From the NCBI GenBank assembly GCA_900540995.1, contig UQHO01000020.1, forward strand, positions 1 to 34,934: a stretch of DNA of 34,934 nt, read 5' to 3'. Positions 9,152 to 16,537 of this stretch are shown here, one piece after another (positions within the stretch are counted from its first letter, which is position 1; each line of letters starts with the position of its first letter). The notes beneath the pieces are model-generated. The model was not told where the DNA came from, did not search any database, and saw only the letters and a list, made by a program, of their open reading frames with translations. The position numbers were made by a program, and so were the translations under genes. The stretch is from an uncultured Collinsella sp. (lineage in GTDB: Bacteria; Actinomycetota; Coriobacteriia; Coriobacteriales; Coriobacteriaceae).

Positions 9152-10334
9152 CGAGAAGCGCCTCCACTCCGGGCAGGGCCTTACCCTCGACGAGCTCCAT
9201 GGAAGCGCCACCACCGGTGGAGATCCAGCTCATCTTGTCGGCCAGGTTGAACTTGTTGACAGCTGCGACAGAGTCGCCACCGCCGATGATCGAGGTGCAG
9301 TCGGCCTCGGCGACAGCCTCGGCGATAGCCTGGGTGCCGTGAGCGAAGTTGTCGAACTCGAAGACGCCCATGGGACCATTCCAGAACACAGTCTTGGCGC
9401 CCTTGACGGCCTCGGCGTAAAGCTCCTCGGTCTTGGGGCCGATGTCCATACCCTCACGATCGTCGGGGATAGCGTCGGAAGCGACAACCTCGGGGACAGC
9501 GTCCTCGCCAAAGTGATCGGCAACGCGGTTGTCGATGGGGAGCAGGATCTTGACGCCCTTCTCCTCGGCCTTCTTGAGCATCTCGCCAGCGCGCTCGACC
9601 CAGTCCTCTTCCTTGAGGGACTGACCGACGGACAGGCCCTGAGCCAGGAAGAAGGTGTAGGCCATACCGCCACCGATGATCAGGGTGTCAGCAGAGTCGA
9701 TGAGGTGATCGAGAACGCCGATCTTGGAGGAAACCTTGGAACCGCCGACGATGGCGACGAAGGGGCGCTCGGGCTCGGCGAAGATGCCGGTCAGCGTGTC
9801 GACCTCCTTCTCGAGCAGGAAGCCGGCGACGGCAGGCAGGTAAGCGGCGGGGCCCACGACGGAACCCTGGGCGCGGTGAGCGGTGCCGAAGGCATCGAGG
9901 ACGAAGACGTCACCATAGGAAGCGAGCTTCTTGGCGATCTCGGGATCGTTCTTCTTCTCACGCTTATCGAAGCGGACGTTCTCGAGAACGAGAACCTTGC
10001 CCGGCTCGACGGCAGCGACAGCCTCGGCAGCCTTCTCGCCGTAAGTGTCGGCGACAAAGGCAACGTCGAGACCAGAGAGCTCGGCGAGCTTCTTGGCGAC
10101 GGGCTCGAGGGACAGCTCGGGCTGGAAGCCGGTGCCATCGGGACGGCCGAGGTGGCTCATGAGGATGACGCGAGCGTTGTGCTCGACGAGGTAGTTGATG
10201 GTGGGCAGGGCAGCCTTGATACGGGTGGTGTCGCCAACGACGCCATCCTTGATAGGCACGTTAAAGTCAACGCGGACGAGAACGCGCTTTCCGTCGACAT
10301 CGATGTCGCGGACGGTCTTCTTGGTAAAGGCCAT
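9144..10334 (-). CDS. pgk: Phosphoglycerate kinase
   Basis: This enzyme transfers the acyl phosphate of 1,3-bisphosphoglycerate to ADP. It is 396 aa. The N-terminal substrate-binding motif RVDFNVP, the hinge region with AIVGGSK, the nucleotide site WNGPMGVFE and the C-terminal STGGGASMELVEG are all present. The ATG at 10334 is preferred to a longer frame because it gives the standard N-terminus and has AAAGG 10 bases upstream. It heads pgk-tpiA-gpmI, separated from gap by a terminator. Confidence 0.96.
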   Translation of the reverse strand: MAFTKKTVRDIDVDGKRVLVRVDFNVPIKDGVVGDTTRIKAALPTINYLVEHNARVILMSHLGRPDGTGFQPELSLEPVAKKLAELSGLDVAFVADTYGEKAAEAVAAVEPGKVLVLENVRFDKREKKNDPEIAKKLASYGDVFVLDAFGTAHRAQGSVVGPAAYLPAVAGFLLEKEVDTLTGIFAEPERPFVAIVGGSKVSSKIGVLDHLIDSADTLIIGGGMAYTFFLAQGLSVGQSLKEEDWVERAGEMLKKAEEKGVKILLPIDNRVADHFGEDAVPEVVASDAIPDDREGMDIGPKTEELYAEAVKGAKTVFWNGPMGVFEFDNFAHGTQAIAEAVAEADCTSIIGGGDSVAAVNKFNLADKMSWISTGGGASMELVEGKALPGVEALLDA

Positions 10335-10357
10335 GTTTGCTTCTACCTTTCGTACGT

Positions 10358-10380
10358 GTCTGCCTCCCATTACGGCAGAC
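10358..10380 (-). other. Leader hairpin upstream of pgk
   Basis: A perfect 7-bp inverted repeat (GTCTGCC / GGCAGAC) with a 9-base loop lies 24 bases before the pgk start, just after the gap terminator. No clear promoter lies between them, so pgk may be reached by readthrough from gap. The hairpin may then stabilise or mark the processed 5' end. Confidence 0.45.
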
Positions 10381-10390
10381 GATTTCTTAT

Positions 10391-10441
10391 AAAAAGGGCG
10401 CGACCCTAGGGTGTAAGCCCTATAAGGCCGCGCCCTTCTTT
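10391..10441 (-). terminator. Intrinsic terminator between gap and pgk
   Basis: The arms AAGGGCGCG and CGCGCCCTT (10394-10402 and 10429-10437) form a 9-bp stem. On the minus strand TTTTTAT runs out of it, as expected for a terminator of gap. A smaller GGG/CCC hairpin lies in the loop. Confidence 0.8.
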
Positions 10442-10474
10442 AGACGCTCAACGAGCTATTCGCTAAAAGCTTAA

Positions 10475-11500
10475 TTAAGCAACGAACTTCTCGAAGTACT
10501 TGATGGTGCGGACCATCTGAGAGGTGTAGGAGTTCTCGTTGTCGTACCAAGAGGTGACCTGAACGAGGGTCTGGCCGTTGCCGAGGTCAGAGCACATGGT
10601 CTGAGTGGCGTCGAAGATGGAGCCGTGGGTCTCGCCGATGATGTCGGTGGAGACGATGTCGTCCTCGTTGTAACCGAAGGTCTCGGAGATGGTGGCAGCG
10701 TAGGCCTTCATAGCAGCGTTGACCTCGTCGACGGTGACCTTCTTGTCAACGACGGCGTAGAGGTTGGTGATGGAGCCGGTCGGCGTCGGAACGCGCTGGG
10801 CGGCACCGATGAGCTTACCGTTGAGCTCGGGGAGAACCAGGCCGATAGCCTTGGCAGCACCGGTGGTGTTGGGGACGATGTTGACGGCGCAGGCGCGGCT
10901 ACGACGCTTGTTGCCCTTGCGCTGCGGGCCGTCGAGCGGCATCTGGTCGCCAGTCCAGGCGTGAATGGTGGTCATGATGCCGGACACGATGGGAGCGAAG
11001 TCGTTCAGACCCTTGGCCATCGGGGCGAGGCAGTTGGTGGTGCAGGAAGCAGCGGAGATGATGTTGTCCTCAGCGGTCAGCGTCTCGTGGTTGACGTTGT
11101 ACACGATGGTGGGCAGATCGCTGCCGGCCGGAGCGGAGATGACGACCTTCTTGGCGCCAGCGTTGATGTGGGCCTGAGCCTTAGCCTTGCTGGTGTAGAA
11201 GCCGGTGCACTCGAGAACGACGTCGACGTCGAGGTCGCCCCAAGGCAGGTTGTTGGCGTCGGCCTCCTTGTAGATCTTGATCTCCTTGCCGTCAACGGTG
11301 ATGGAATCCTCGCCAGCAACGACCTCGTGATCGCGAGCGTAGTTGCCCTGCGTGGAGTCGTACTTCAGCAGGTAAGCGAGCATATCGGGAGAGGTGAGGT
11401 CGTTGATAGCGACGATCTCGGAGCCCTCATGACCGAACATCTGACGGAAAGCCAGACGACCGATGCGACCGAAGCCGTTAATAGCAACCTTTACTGCCAT
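10475..11500 (-). CDS. gap: Glyceraldehyde-3-phosphate dehydrogenase (type I, NAD-dependent)
   Basis: This enzyme oxidises glyceraldehyde 3-phosphate to 1,3-bisphosphoglycerate. It is 341 aa. The Rossmann motif INGFGRIGR lies at residues 7-15, and the acidic AINDLTS after the second strand favours NAD over NADP. The catalytic Cys153 is in SAASCTTNCLAP, and the C-terminal WYDNENSYTSQM is intact. The ATG at 11500 has AAAGGAG upstream; an upstream Met at 11602 would add a non-homologous tail. It is separated from pgk by an intrinsic terminator, so it can be transcribed alone. Confidence 0.96.
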   Translation of the reverse strand: MAVKVAINGFGRIGRLAFRQMFGHEGSEIVAINDLTSPDMLAYLLKYDSTQGNYARDHEVVAGEDSITVDGKEIKIYKEADANNLPWGDLDVDVVLECTGFYTSKAKAQAHINAGAKKVVISAPAGSDLPTIVYNVNHETLTAEDNIISAASCTTNCLAPMAKGLNDFAPIVSGIMTTIHAWTGDQMPLDGPQRKGNKRRSRACAVNIVPNTTGAAKAIGLVLPELNGKLIGAAQRVPTPTGSITNLYAVVDKKVTVDEVNAAMKAYAATISETFGYNEDDIVSTDIIGETHGSIFDATQTMCSDLGNGQTLVQVTSWYDNENSYTSQMVRTIKYFEKFVA

Positions 11501-11572
11501 TGTGTCTCCTTTCGTAAGGCCCCCGCGAGCTACAGCGCCCGCCGTTGAGGCCCACAAACTAACCACTCGCCT

Positions 11573-11648
11573 AATATACCTTTTTTTTGACTTGAATTTC
11601 ACGAGAATGCTCGAAATTGAAAATCAAATTTACGTTAAAACGTTTTAA
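11573..11648 (-). promoter_or_regulatory. AT-rich gap promoter region with palindromes
   Basis: The 193 bases between gap and whiA are strikingly AT-rich for this genome. On the minus strand TATATT (11573-11578) is a plausible -10 box, with an A-tract (complement of T8 at 11581-11588) just upstream and no good -35 box. A perfect 14-bp palindrome TTAAAACGTTTTAA lies at 11635-11648, and an imperfect hairpin at 11595-11618. These could be regulator sites or a weak end signal for whiA. I recognise no specific regulator. Confidence 0.45.
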
Positions 11649-11693
11649 AGACTAAAATAGCAGCTAAATCCATATATAAGTCGATACTTCAAA

Positions 11694-12623
11694 CTACCTG
11701 TTTGCTTCAATGAGCTTTTCAAGCCGTAAAACACGATGGTAGAGGGCAGACTTCGACAAGGGAGGGTCAGCCATCTCCCCCAAATCACGCAGCGACAGAT
11801 CGGGATAGCGCTCGCGCAGGTCGCAAAAGACCGCCAAGGCATCCGGAAGCGCATCGCGAAGGCCACGCTGCTCAAGCTCATCGATAAGCGCAAGCTGATG
11901 TTGGGCAGCGCCAGCACTTCTGGTCTGGTTGGCGAGCTCGGCGTTCACGCGACGGTTCACATCGTTCTTAACCAACTTGACCGCGCGCGCCTCCTCAATC
12001 TCGGCAACGCTGCGCTTGGCACCAATCAGCTTTAAAAGATGCTCGATTTCCTCGGCGCTCTTAATGTACGCGGCATATGACCCCCGCCGTGCATTAACAC
12101 GCGCATGGACCCCAATCTGCTCCAACAGGTCGCAAAGCCCCTTGGCATATTGCTCGCCCTGCACCGCGATCTCCAAATGAAAATCGCCGCGTGGATCGGC
12201 CACGAAGCCGCCGGCAATGAGCGCGCCGCGGATGTAGGCAAGCCTGCAGCAGGGACGGGCAACGATATGTCGGGGCACGCCGGCGACAAGTCCTCCCCTC
12301 CGGTCGAGGATGCCCAGCAGAACCAAGGCCTTATCCAAATCGGGCTGATCGGGCAAGGTGATGAGATAGTTTCGTACCTTATGCAAGACAGATTTGCGGA
12401 CAGTGAACTCCGTTTTGAGCTTAAGGATACGATGCGTCAGCGTAATCATCGTGCGCGCAACGGCTCCCGTCTCAGTCGCAACCGTCAAACGATACCGCCC
12501 AGAGCCGGTAAGCGAGAGCGTACCACTCACACGCGTGAGGGCGGCGAGCGTCGACAAGTCGCAGTATTCACATTCGGGTTCGCAGCGCGCAAGCTCGTCG
12601 CGCACCTCAGCGGTAAACGACAT
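11694..12623 (-). CDS. whiA: DNA-binding protein WhiA
   Basis: This is a Gram-positive regulator with a LAGLIDADG-homing-endonuclease-like N-terminal domain and a C-terminal helix-turn-helix. It controls development in Streptomyces and influences division and chromosome segregation in Bacillus. It is 309 aa. The N-terminus MSFTAEVRDELAR is family-typical, the central part carries RLAYIRGALIAGGFVADP, and the helix-turn-helix lies near residues 270-300 (LSLRDLGEMA, then SKSALYHRVLRLEKL). It starts 6 bases after the rapZ stop. In most relatives yvcK lies between these two genes; here it does not. Confidence 0.94.
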   Translation of the reverse strand: MSFTAEVRDELARCEPECEYCDLSTLAALTRVSGTLSLTGSGRYRLTVATETGAVARTMITLTHRILKLKTEFTVRKSVLHKVRNYLITLPDQPDLDKALVLLGILDRRGGLVAGVPRHIVARPCCRLAYIRGALIAGGFVADPRGDFHLEIAVQGEQYAKGLCDLLEQIGVHARVNARRGSYAAYIKSAEEIEHLLKLIGAKRSVAEIEEARAVKLVKNDVNRRVNAELANQTRSAGAAQHQLALIDELEQRGLRDALPDALAVFCDLRERYPDLSLRDLGEMADPPLSKSALYHRVLRLEKLIEANR

Positions 12624-12629
12624 GCAGGC

Positions 12630-13532
12630 CTATGCCTTCGTGTTGGCGCGCGACAGGTCGCGGTGGGAAATGCTCACGTGATATTGGGCACCTTCCAAAT
12701 AACGTGCCGTGGCCTCGGCAATGGCAACGCTGCGGTGCTGGCCGCCCGTGCAGCCGATGGCGATAGAAAGCTGCGGCTTGCCCTCCGCGATATAGCCCGG
12801 CATCACCGTATCGAGCAGCTGTGTCCAAGCCTTCCAAAACTCCTGCGTCTTGGGATGGTCCAGAACAAAATCGGAGACCTTTTTATCGAGACCGGTCATC
12901 GTGCGCATCTCGGGATCGTAGAACGGATTAGGCAGGAAGCGGACGTCGATCATAATGTCCGCCTCGACGGGCATGCCGTGCTTAAAGCCAAACGAGAACA
13001 CGTGGACGTCCATGAGCTGCTGGTCGGACAACTCGGAGAACGCCATGCGCAATTTGTTGCGCAGGGCAGAGGTACGCAGGCGGCTCGTGTCGATGATCAT
13101 ATCGGCTCGATCGCGCACACCCTGCAGCTGCAGGCGCTCGCGCTGAATGGCATCGGCCGTAGTCTCCCCCGGCTTGGCAATGGGATGACGGCGGCGGTTT
13201 TCGCTGTAGCGACGAATCAGCACCTCGTCAGAAGCCTCCAGGAACACAATGTCGCAGCTCATCTCGCGCTCCTCGAGCGCGGCGACCGCATCGAGCAGCT
13301 CATCGAACAAGCCCTGACTACGCAAATCGCAGGTAACGGCGAGATGCCTGCCCACACCCGTATTGATGCCGACGAGCTCGGCAAGCTGGGCGATGAGACG
13401 CGGAGGCAGGTTATCGATGCAAAAATAGCCCATGTCCTCAAACACGTGCATGGCCTGTGTGCGGCCCGATCCGGACATTCCGGTGATGATGACGATATCG
13501 GGGATGCGCTCCGAGCGCTCCGCCGCATCCAT
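12630..13532 (-). CDS. rapZ: RapZ-family nucleotide-binding protein
   Basis: This is a P-loop protein related to the E. coli RNase adaptor RapZ; its role in Actinomycetota is poorly defined. It is 300 aa. The P-loop GMSGSGRT (residues 18-25) has Arg instead of the usual Lys, as in other actinobacterial members. A second nucleotide motif (FCIDNLPP) follows. The C-terminal domain contains VRFLPNPFYDPEMR and IAIGCTGGQHRSV, the family signature. The ATG at 13532 has AAGGGAG upstream; a longer frame would run into the preceding terminator. It forms a transcript with whiA. Confidence 0.93.
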   Translation of the reverse strand: MDAAERSERIPDIVIITGMSGSGRTQAMHVFEDMGYFCIDNLPPRLIAQLAELVGINTGVGRHLAVTCDLRSQGLFDELLDAVAALEEREMSCDIVFLEASDEVLIRRYSENRRRHPIAKPGETTADAIQRERLQLQGVRDRADMIIDTSRLRTSALRNKLRMAFSELSDQQLMDVHVFSFGFKHGMPVEADIMIDVRFLPNPFYDPEMRTMTGLDKKVSDFVLDHPKTQEFWKAWTQLLDTVMPGYIAEGKPQLSIAIGCTGGQHRSVAIAEATARYLEGAQYHVSISHRDLSRANTKA

Positions 13533-13564
13533 GGCATCTCCCTTTTGCATGCGCTGCCTCCCAA

Positions 13565-13602
13565 AAAACAAGCGCGGGACCCGGCGACCCGGATCCCGCG
13601 CG
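13565..13602 (-). terminator. Intrinsic terminator at the end of the nan operon (upstream of rapZ)
   Basis: GCGCGGGA (13572-13579) pairs with TCCCGCGC (13594-13601) with further inner pairing. On the minus strand TTGTTTTTT follows. It ends transcripts coming from nanE. A TATACT box on the minus strand (13620-13625) lies just upstream of it without a recognisable -35. If that were the rapZ promoter, the same hairpin would be a leader attenuator. Confidence 0.85.
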
Positions 13603-13652
13603 GTCAATTGCCTTTATTGAGTATACCGCCCCGAGCGGATACGAGGCCTGTC

Positions 13653-14339
13653 TTACGCCTCAAGCGCAGCCTTGAACCAACTTGTAATACTCGTGGGGTG
13701 CGTGATGGCGGTGCCGACGACAACGGCCCAGGCGCCGGCATCGATCGCGGCGCGAGCCTCCTCGGGCGTGTGCACGCGGCCCTCGCAGATGATGGGAAGG
13801 CCGGGAAACTCCTCGGTCGCCTGACGCAGGAGCGGCAGATCGGGGCCATCGGCCATGGTGCAGTCGATGGCGGCGACGCCGTGAGAAAGCGTGGTGGATA
13901 CCAGGTCAAAGCCCATATCAACAGCACGGCGAATGTCCTCGATGGTTGCACAGTCGGCCATCAGGAGCACACCCTCCTCGTGCAGCGGGCGGAAGGTATC
14001 CTCGACCGTCTTGCCATCGGGGCGCGGACGATCGGTGGCGTCGATCGCCACGATATCGGCACCGGCAGCAACGCAGGCGCGAGCGTGACGCAGCGTCGGC
14101 GTGATGTAAACGCCCTCGTGCCCATCCTTCCACAGGCCGATGACGGGAACCTCACAGCGACCCTTAATGGCGGCAATGTCGGCAAGGCCCTGGCAGCGAA
14201 TGGCGGCAGCGCCGCCGAGCTCGCAAGCGCGAGACATTTGAGCCATGGTCTCGGGCGTACGAAGCGGCTCGCCCATATACGCCTGAACGCTCACGACGAG
14301 CTTGCCCTTCAGGGATTGAATCAAAGGATCGACGGTCAT
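13653..14339 (-). CDS. nanE: N-acetylmannosamine-6-phosphate 2-epimerase
   Basis: This enzyme converts ManNAc-6-phosphate to GlcNAc-6-phosphate, the step that leads sialic acid into amino-sugar catabolism. It is 228 aa, a (beta/alpha)8 barrel of normal length. The catalytic Lys is in VIGLWKDGHEG and the general acid Glu in IICEGRVHTPEEA; VAIDATDRPRPDG and the phosphate-binding VVVGTAITHP are also family-typical. An AAAGG site 10 bases upstream supports the ATG. It is the last gene of the operon and is followed by a terminator. nagA and nagB, needed to finish the pathway, are not in the window. Confidence 0.94.
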   Translation of the reverse strand: MTVDPLIQSLKGKLVVSVQAYMGEPLRTPETMAQMSRACELGGAAAIRCQGLADIAAIKGRCEVPVIGLWKDGHEGVYITPTLRHARACVAAGADIVAIDATDRPRPDGKTVEDTFRPLHEEGVLLMADCATIEDIRRAVDMGFDLVSTTLSHGVAAIDCTMADGPDLPLLRQATEEFPGLPIICEGRVHTPEEARAAIDAGAWAVVVGTAITHPTSITSWFKAALEA

Positions 14340-14362
14340 AAGGCTGCAACCTTTCTCAGAAC

Positions 14363-14393
14363 AGCCTCCCGAGGCGTGTTGTCTCGGGAGGCT
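14363..14393 (-). other. Stem-loop between nanK and nanE
   Basis: A perfect 11-bp inverted repeat AGCCTCCCGAG / CTCGGGAGGCT with a 9-base loop fills most of the 70-base gap. No T-run follows on the minus strand, so it is more likely an mRNA-processing or stability element than a terminator. Confidence 0.65.
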
Positions 14394-14409
14394 CCTACAG
14401 CAGATACGT

Positions 14410-15375
14410 TTACTTTAACGAGGCAAGAAGATGCTCGGCGGCACCGATAAGCGGCGCGTCGCCCTCCAGCGAACCGATGAGGATCGGCGTGTCCTGAAGC
14501 GGATCGAGCGCCTGGCTGGCATAGCCCTCGTGCACCGAATCCTTCCACGTCTGCGAACGCCAATCGGGACCTTGGTGGATCACGCCGCCCGAAAGGACGA
14601 TGACCTCAGGGTCCAGGATGTTAGCGAGCGAGCCCAAGCTGGCACCCAGCGCAAAGCCGGCGTCATGGATGACCTCGGTCGCCTTTGCGTCGCCCGCACG
14701 GCACAGGTCGTTCACATCGCGACCGACCGAAGGACGGCTGGGGTCGACGCGGCCAAAACGCTCATCGTACATTCGACCAATGGAAGTGCCCGAAGCAACC
14801 GACTCCAGATGGCCGGAACGCCCGCAGGCGCAGGGAATGCCGGCGGCAGCCGAGCACTCGATGTGGCCCATATGGCCGGCAGCACCATGGAAGCCCTGCA
14901 TCACGCGGCCGTTCTCGACATATGCGCCGCCGATGCCCGTACCGATGCCAAGACACAAGACGGAGAACTTGCCCTTGCCGACGCCCCAGTGAGCCTCGCC
15001 CAGAGCATGAGCCTGCACGTCGCCTACGACGGCAACGGGAAGACCGAGGTCCTCGCGCAGACGCGGCCCCAACTGAATGCCGGACCAGCCGGGCATGATC
15101 TCATTGGCATACGCGATGGCGCCCGTCTTGGGATCGACGACGCCGGCGGCACCGATCCCGACGCCAAGGACCTCGACATCGGGATTCGCCTCGAGAGCGG
15201 CCTTGATGGACGCCTCGATACGCTGGAAGACGGCCTCGCCGCCCTCCTGGGCCTCGGTAGGAACCTCGGCCTCAAAAACGGGATGGGGCACACTACCGTC
15301 AGCCGGGTACTCCATGATGGCAGTCGCGATCTTAGTTCCGCCGATATCGACAGAGCAGACGTACTTGTTCTCCAT
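14410..15375 (-). CDS. nanK: ROK-family sugar kinase, probable N-acetylmannosamine kinase
   Basis: This enzyme phosphorylates a hexose or N-acetylhexosamine with ATP; ManNAc is inferred from its place between nanA and nanE. It is 321 aa. The ATP motif VDIGGTKIATAI is near residue 10. The catalytic Asp is in VVGDVQAHALGEA, where the usual Asn before the Asp is Gly. The ROK zinc site is GHIEC, then CACGRSGHLE, with His where many members have a third Cys of the CxCGxxGC motif. LCLGIGTGIGGA and VIVLSGGVI are also typical. AAGGAG lies upstream of the ATG. The gene is separated from nanA by 173 bases that contain a very long hairpin. Glucokinase or GlcNAc kinase activity cannot be excluded. Confidence 0.88.
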   Translation of the reverse strand: MENKYVCSVDIGGTKIATAIMEYPADGSVPHPVFEAEVPTEAQEGGEAVFQRIEASIKAALEANPDVEVLGVGIGAAGVVDPKTGAIAYANEIMPGWSGIQLGPRLREDLGLPVAVVGDVQAHALGEAHWGVGKGKFSVLCLGIGTGIGGAYVENGRVMQGFHGAAGHMGHIECSAAAGIPCACGRSGHLESVASGTSIGRMYDERFGRVDPSRPSVGRDVNDLCRAGDAKATEVIHDAGFALGASLGSLANILDPEVIVLSGGVIHQGPDWRSQTWKDSVHEGYASQALDPLQDTPILIGSLEGDAPLIGAAEHLLASLK

Positions 15376-15444
15376 GTCGCTCTCCTTAGGAGATAAAAAA
15401 CAACTACAGGAAATGCGCCGTCAGGCTAGCCGTCACAGCGCGGT

Positions 15445-15550
15445 AAAGGTTTTCCAGGTGCCCGAAATCGCCGAGAAACCGTGTGACCATTGACCTAATG
15501 GGTCATGGCCGCACGGTTGAACGGCGAGGTCGGGTGCCTGGAAAAGCTTT
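15445..15550. repeat. 106-nt near-perfect hairpin between nanA and nanK
   Basis: The two arms (15445-15495 and 15501-15550) are inverted copies that pair along almost their whole length around a TAATG loop. Blocks in order from the outside are AAAG/CTTT, TTTTCCAGG/CCTGGAAAA, CCCGA/TCGGG, TCGCCG/CGGCGA, AACCGTG/CACGGTT, CCAT/ATGG and GACC/GGTC. Three of the irregular positions become G-U pairs if the plus strand is transcribed. The right end overlaps the nanA stop codon by two bases. No T-run follows on the minus strand, so it is not a normal intrinsic terminator. It may be a palindromic intergenic element or a structured RNA. Confidence 0.85.
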
Positions 15551-16469
15551 AAAGGAGACCGTTGTCCTGGAGGACCTTCTTAATCGCCTCGACGTTCTCG
15601 CCGGTCATGGCCTTCACCGGGCGCGGCATGGTCGGGCTGTCGAAGATACCCATGAGGTTCATAGCGGTCTTGAAGGCGCCGACGCCACCGGCATAGCCCT
15701 GGACGCCCGAGGTGACATCCCAGATGTGCGAAATCTCATTGAGGCGATCCTGCTCGGCCTTGACGGTAGCCCAGTCACCAGCCTGAGCGGCCTTCCACTG
15801 ACGCACGTAGCCCTCGGGCTCAACGTTGGCGAGACCCGGGACGGAACCGTCGGCGCCACCGAGGTAGGCGCCGTCGACAACAACCTCGTGGCCGGTGAGA
15901 ATGCTCATCGGATGGCCGTTCTTCTCGTTCTCCTGAACGAGGTAGCGGAACGAGATGTCATCACCCGAGGAATCCTTGACGCCAGCAAGGACGCCCTCGG
16001 CGCCGAGCTTGGCAAGGAGCTTCCAGGGGAGCTTGGTGTGAACGCAGACGGGAATGTCATAGGCGAAGATGGGCAGGTCGAGCTCCTCGTGCAGGATACG
16101 GAAGTGCTCCTCGACCTCGGTCATGCCCTGCAGGGCATAGAACGGGCAGGTGGCGACGAGGGCATCGGCGCCCAGCTCCTGGGCGACCTTGCCGTGCTCG
16201 ATCATGCGCTCGGTCTCGGTATCGATGATGCCGACCAGAACAGGCACACGGTGGTCGACGATACGAACGGCCTCGGCGATAATCTGGCGACGGCGCTCGT
16301 CGGTGGAGAAGACGACCTCGCCCGAGGATCCCAAGAAGAACAGGCCATCGACGCCGGCATCGATCATGCGGTTGATGCTGCGCTCAAAGGAGGCAACGTC
16401 GAGCTGGTGATCTTCGGTATCGGGAACAACGACGGGAGGGATAACGCCGGTGAATTTCTGAGTTGCCAC
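15549..16469 (-). CDS. nanA: DapA/NanA-family lyase, probable N-acetylneuraminate lyase
   Basis: It most likely splits N-acetylneuraminate into ManNAc and pyruvate. It is 306 aa, a class I aldolase barrel. The pyruvate-carboxylate motif is FLGSSGE (GSTGE in typical NanA, GTTGE in DapA), the catalytic Tyr is in FAYDIPV and the Schiff-base Lys in LAGVKDSSGD. The start is set to GTG at 16469 because AAGGAG lies 6 bases before it and the next residues (ATQKFTGVIPPVVVP) give the standard N-terminus. The neighbours nanK and nanE are the main argument for sialic acid. The fold alone would also fit DapA or a keto-deoxy-sugar aldolase. Confidence 0.82.
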   Translation of the reverse strand: MATQKFTGVIPPVVVPDTEDHQLDVASFERSINRMIDAGVDGLFFLGSSGEVVFSTDERRRQIIAEAVRIVDHRVPVLVGIIDTETERMIEHGKVAQELGADALVATCPFYALQGMTEVEEHFRILHEELDLPIFAYDIPVCVHTKLPWKLLAKLGAEGVLAGVKDSSGDDISFRYLVQENEKNGHPMSILTGHEVVVDGAYLGGADGSVPGLANVEPEGYVRQWKAAQAGDWATVKAEQDRLNEISHIWDVTSGVQGYAGGVGAFKTAMNLMGIFDSPTMPRPVKAMTGENVEAIKKVLQDNGLL

Positions 16470-16537
16470 AAGAATCTCCTTAGTTGTCTGGCGGGCGGCC
16501 CTATGCCACCCACTCTTGTTGGCAGTGTCCAGGCCGT

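Noticed and set aside
4420..10409. Long plus-strand open frames opposite oppA, gpmI, tpiA and pgk
   Set aside because: They are antisense shadows of strongly conserved genes in GC-rich DNA; their translations are low-complexity Leu/Val/Gly/Asp sequences without motifs.
11635..11648. Rex (redox) operator upstream of gap
   Set aside because: The palindrome TTAAAACGTTTTAA does not fit the TTGTGA-N6-TCACAA pattern of Rex sites.
15376..15548. A small gene or riboswitch between nanA and nanK
   Set aside because: The space is almost filled by the long hairpin and the nanK ribosome-binding site. No known riboswitch core or start codon with a ribosome site was seen.
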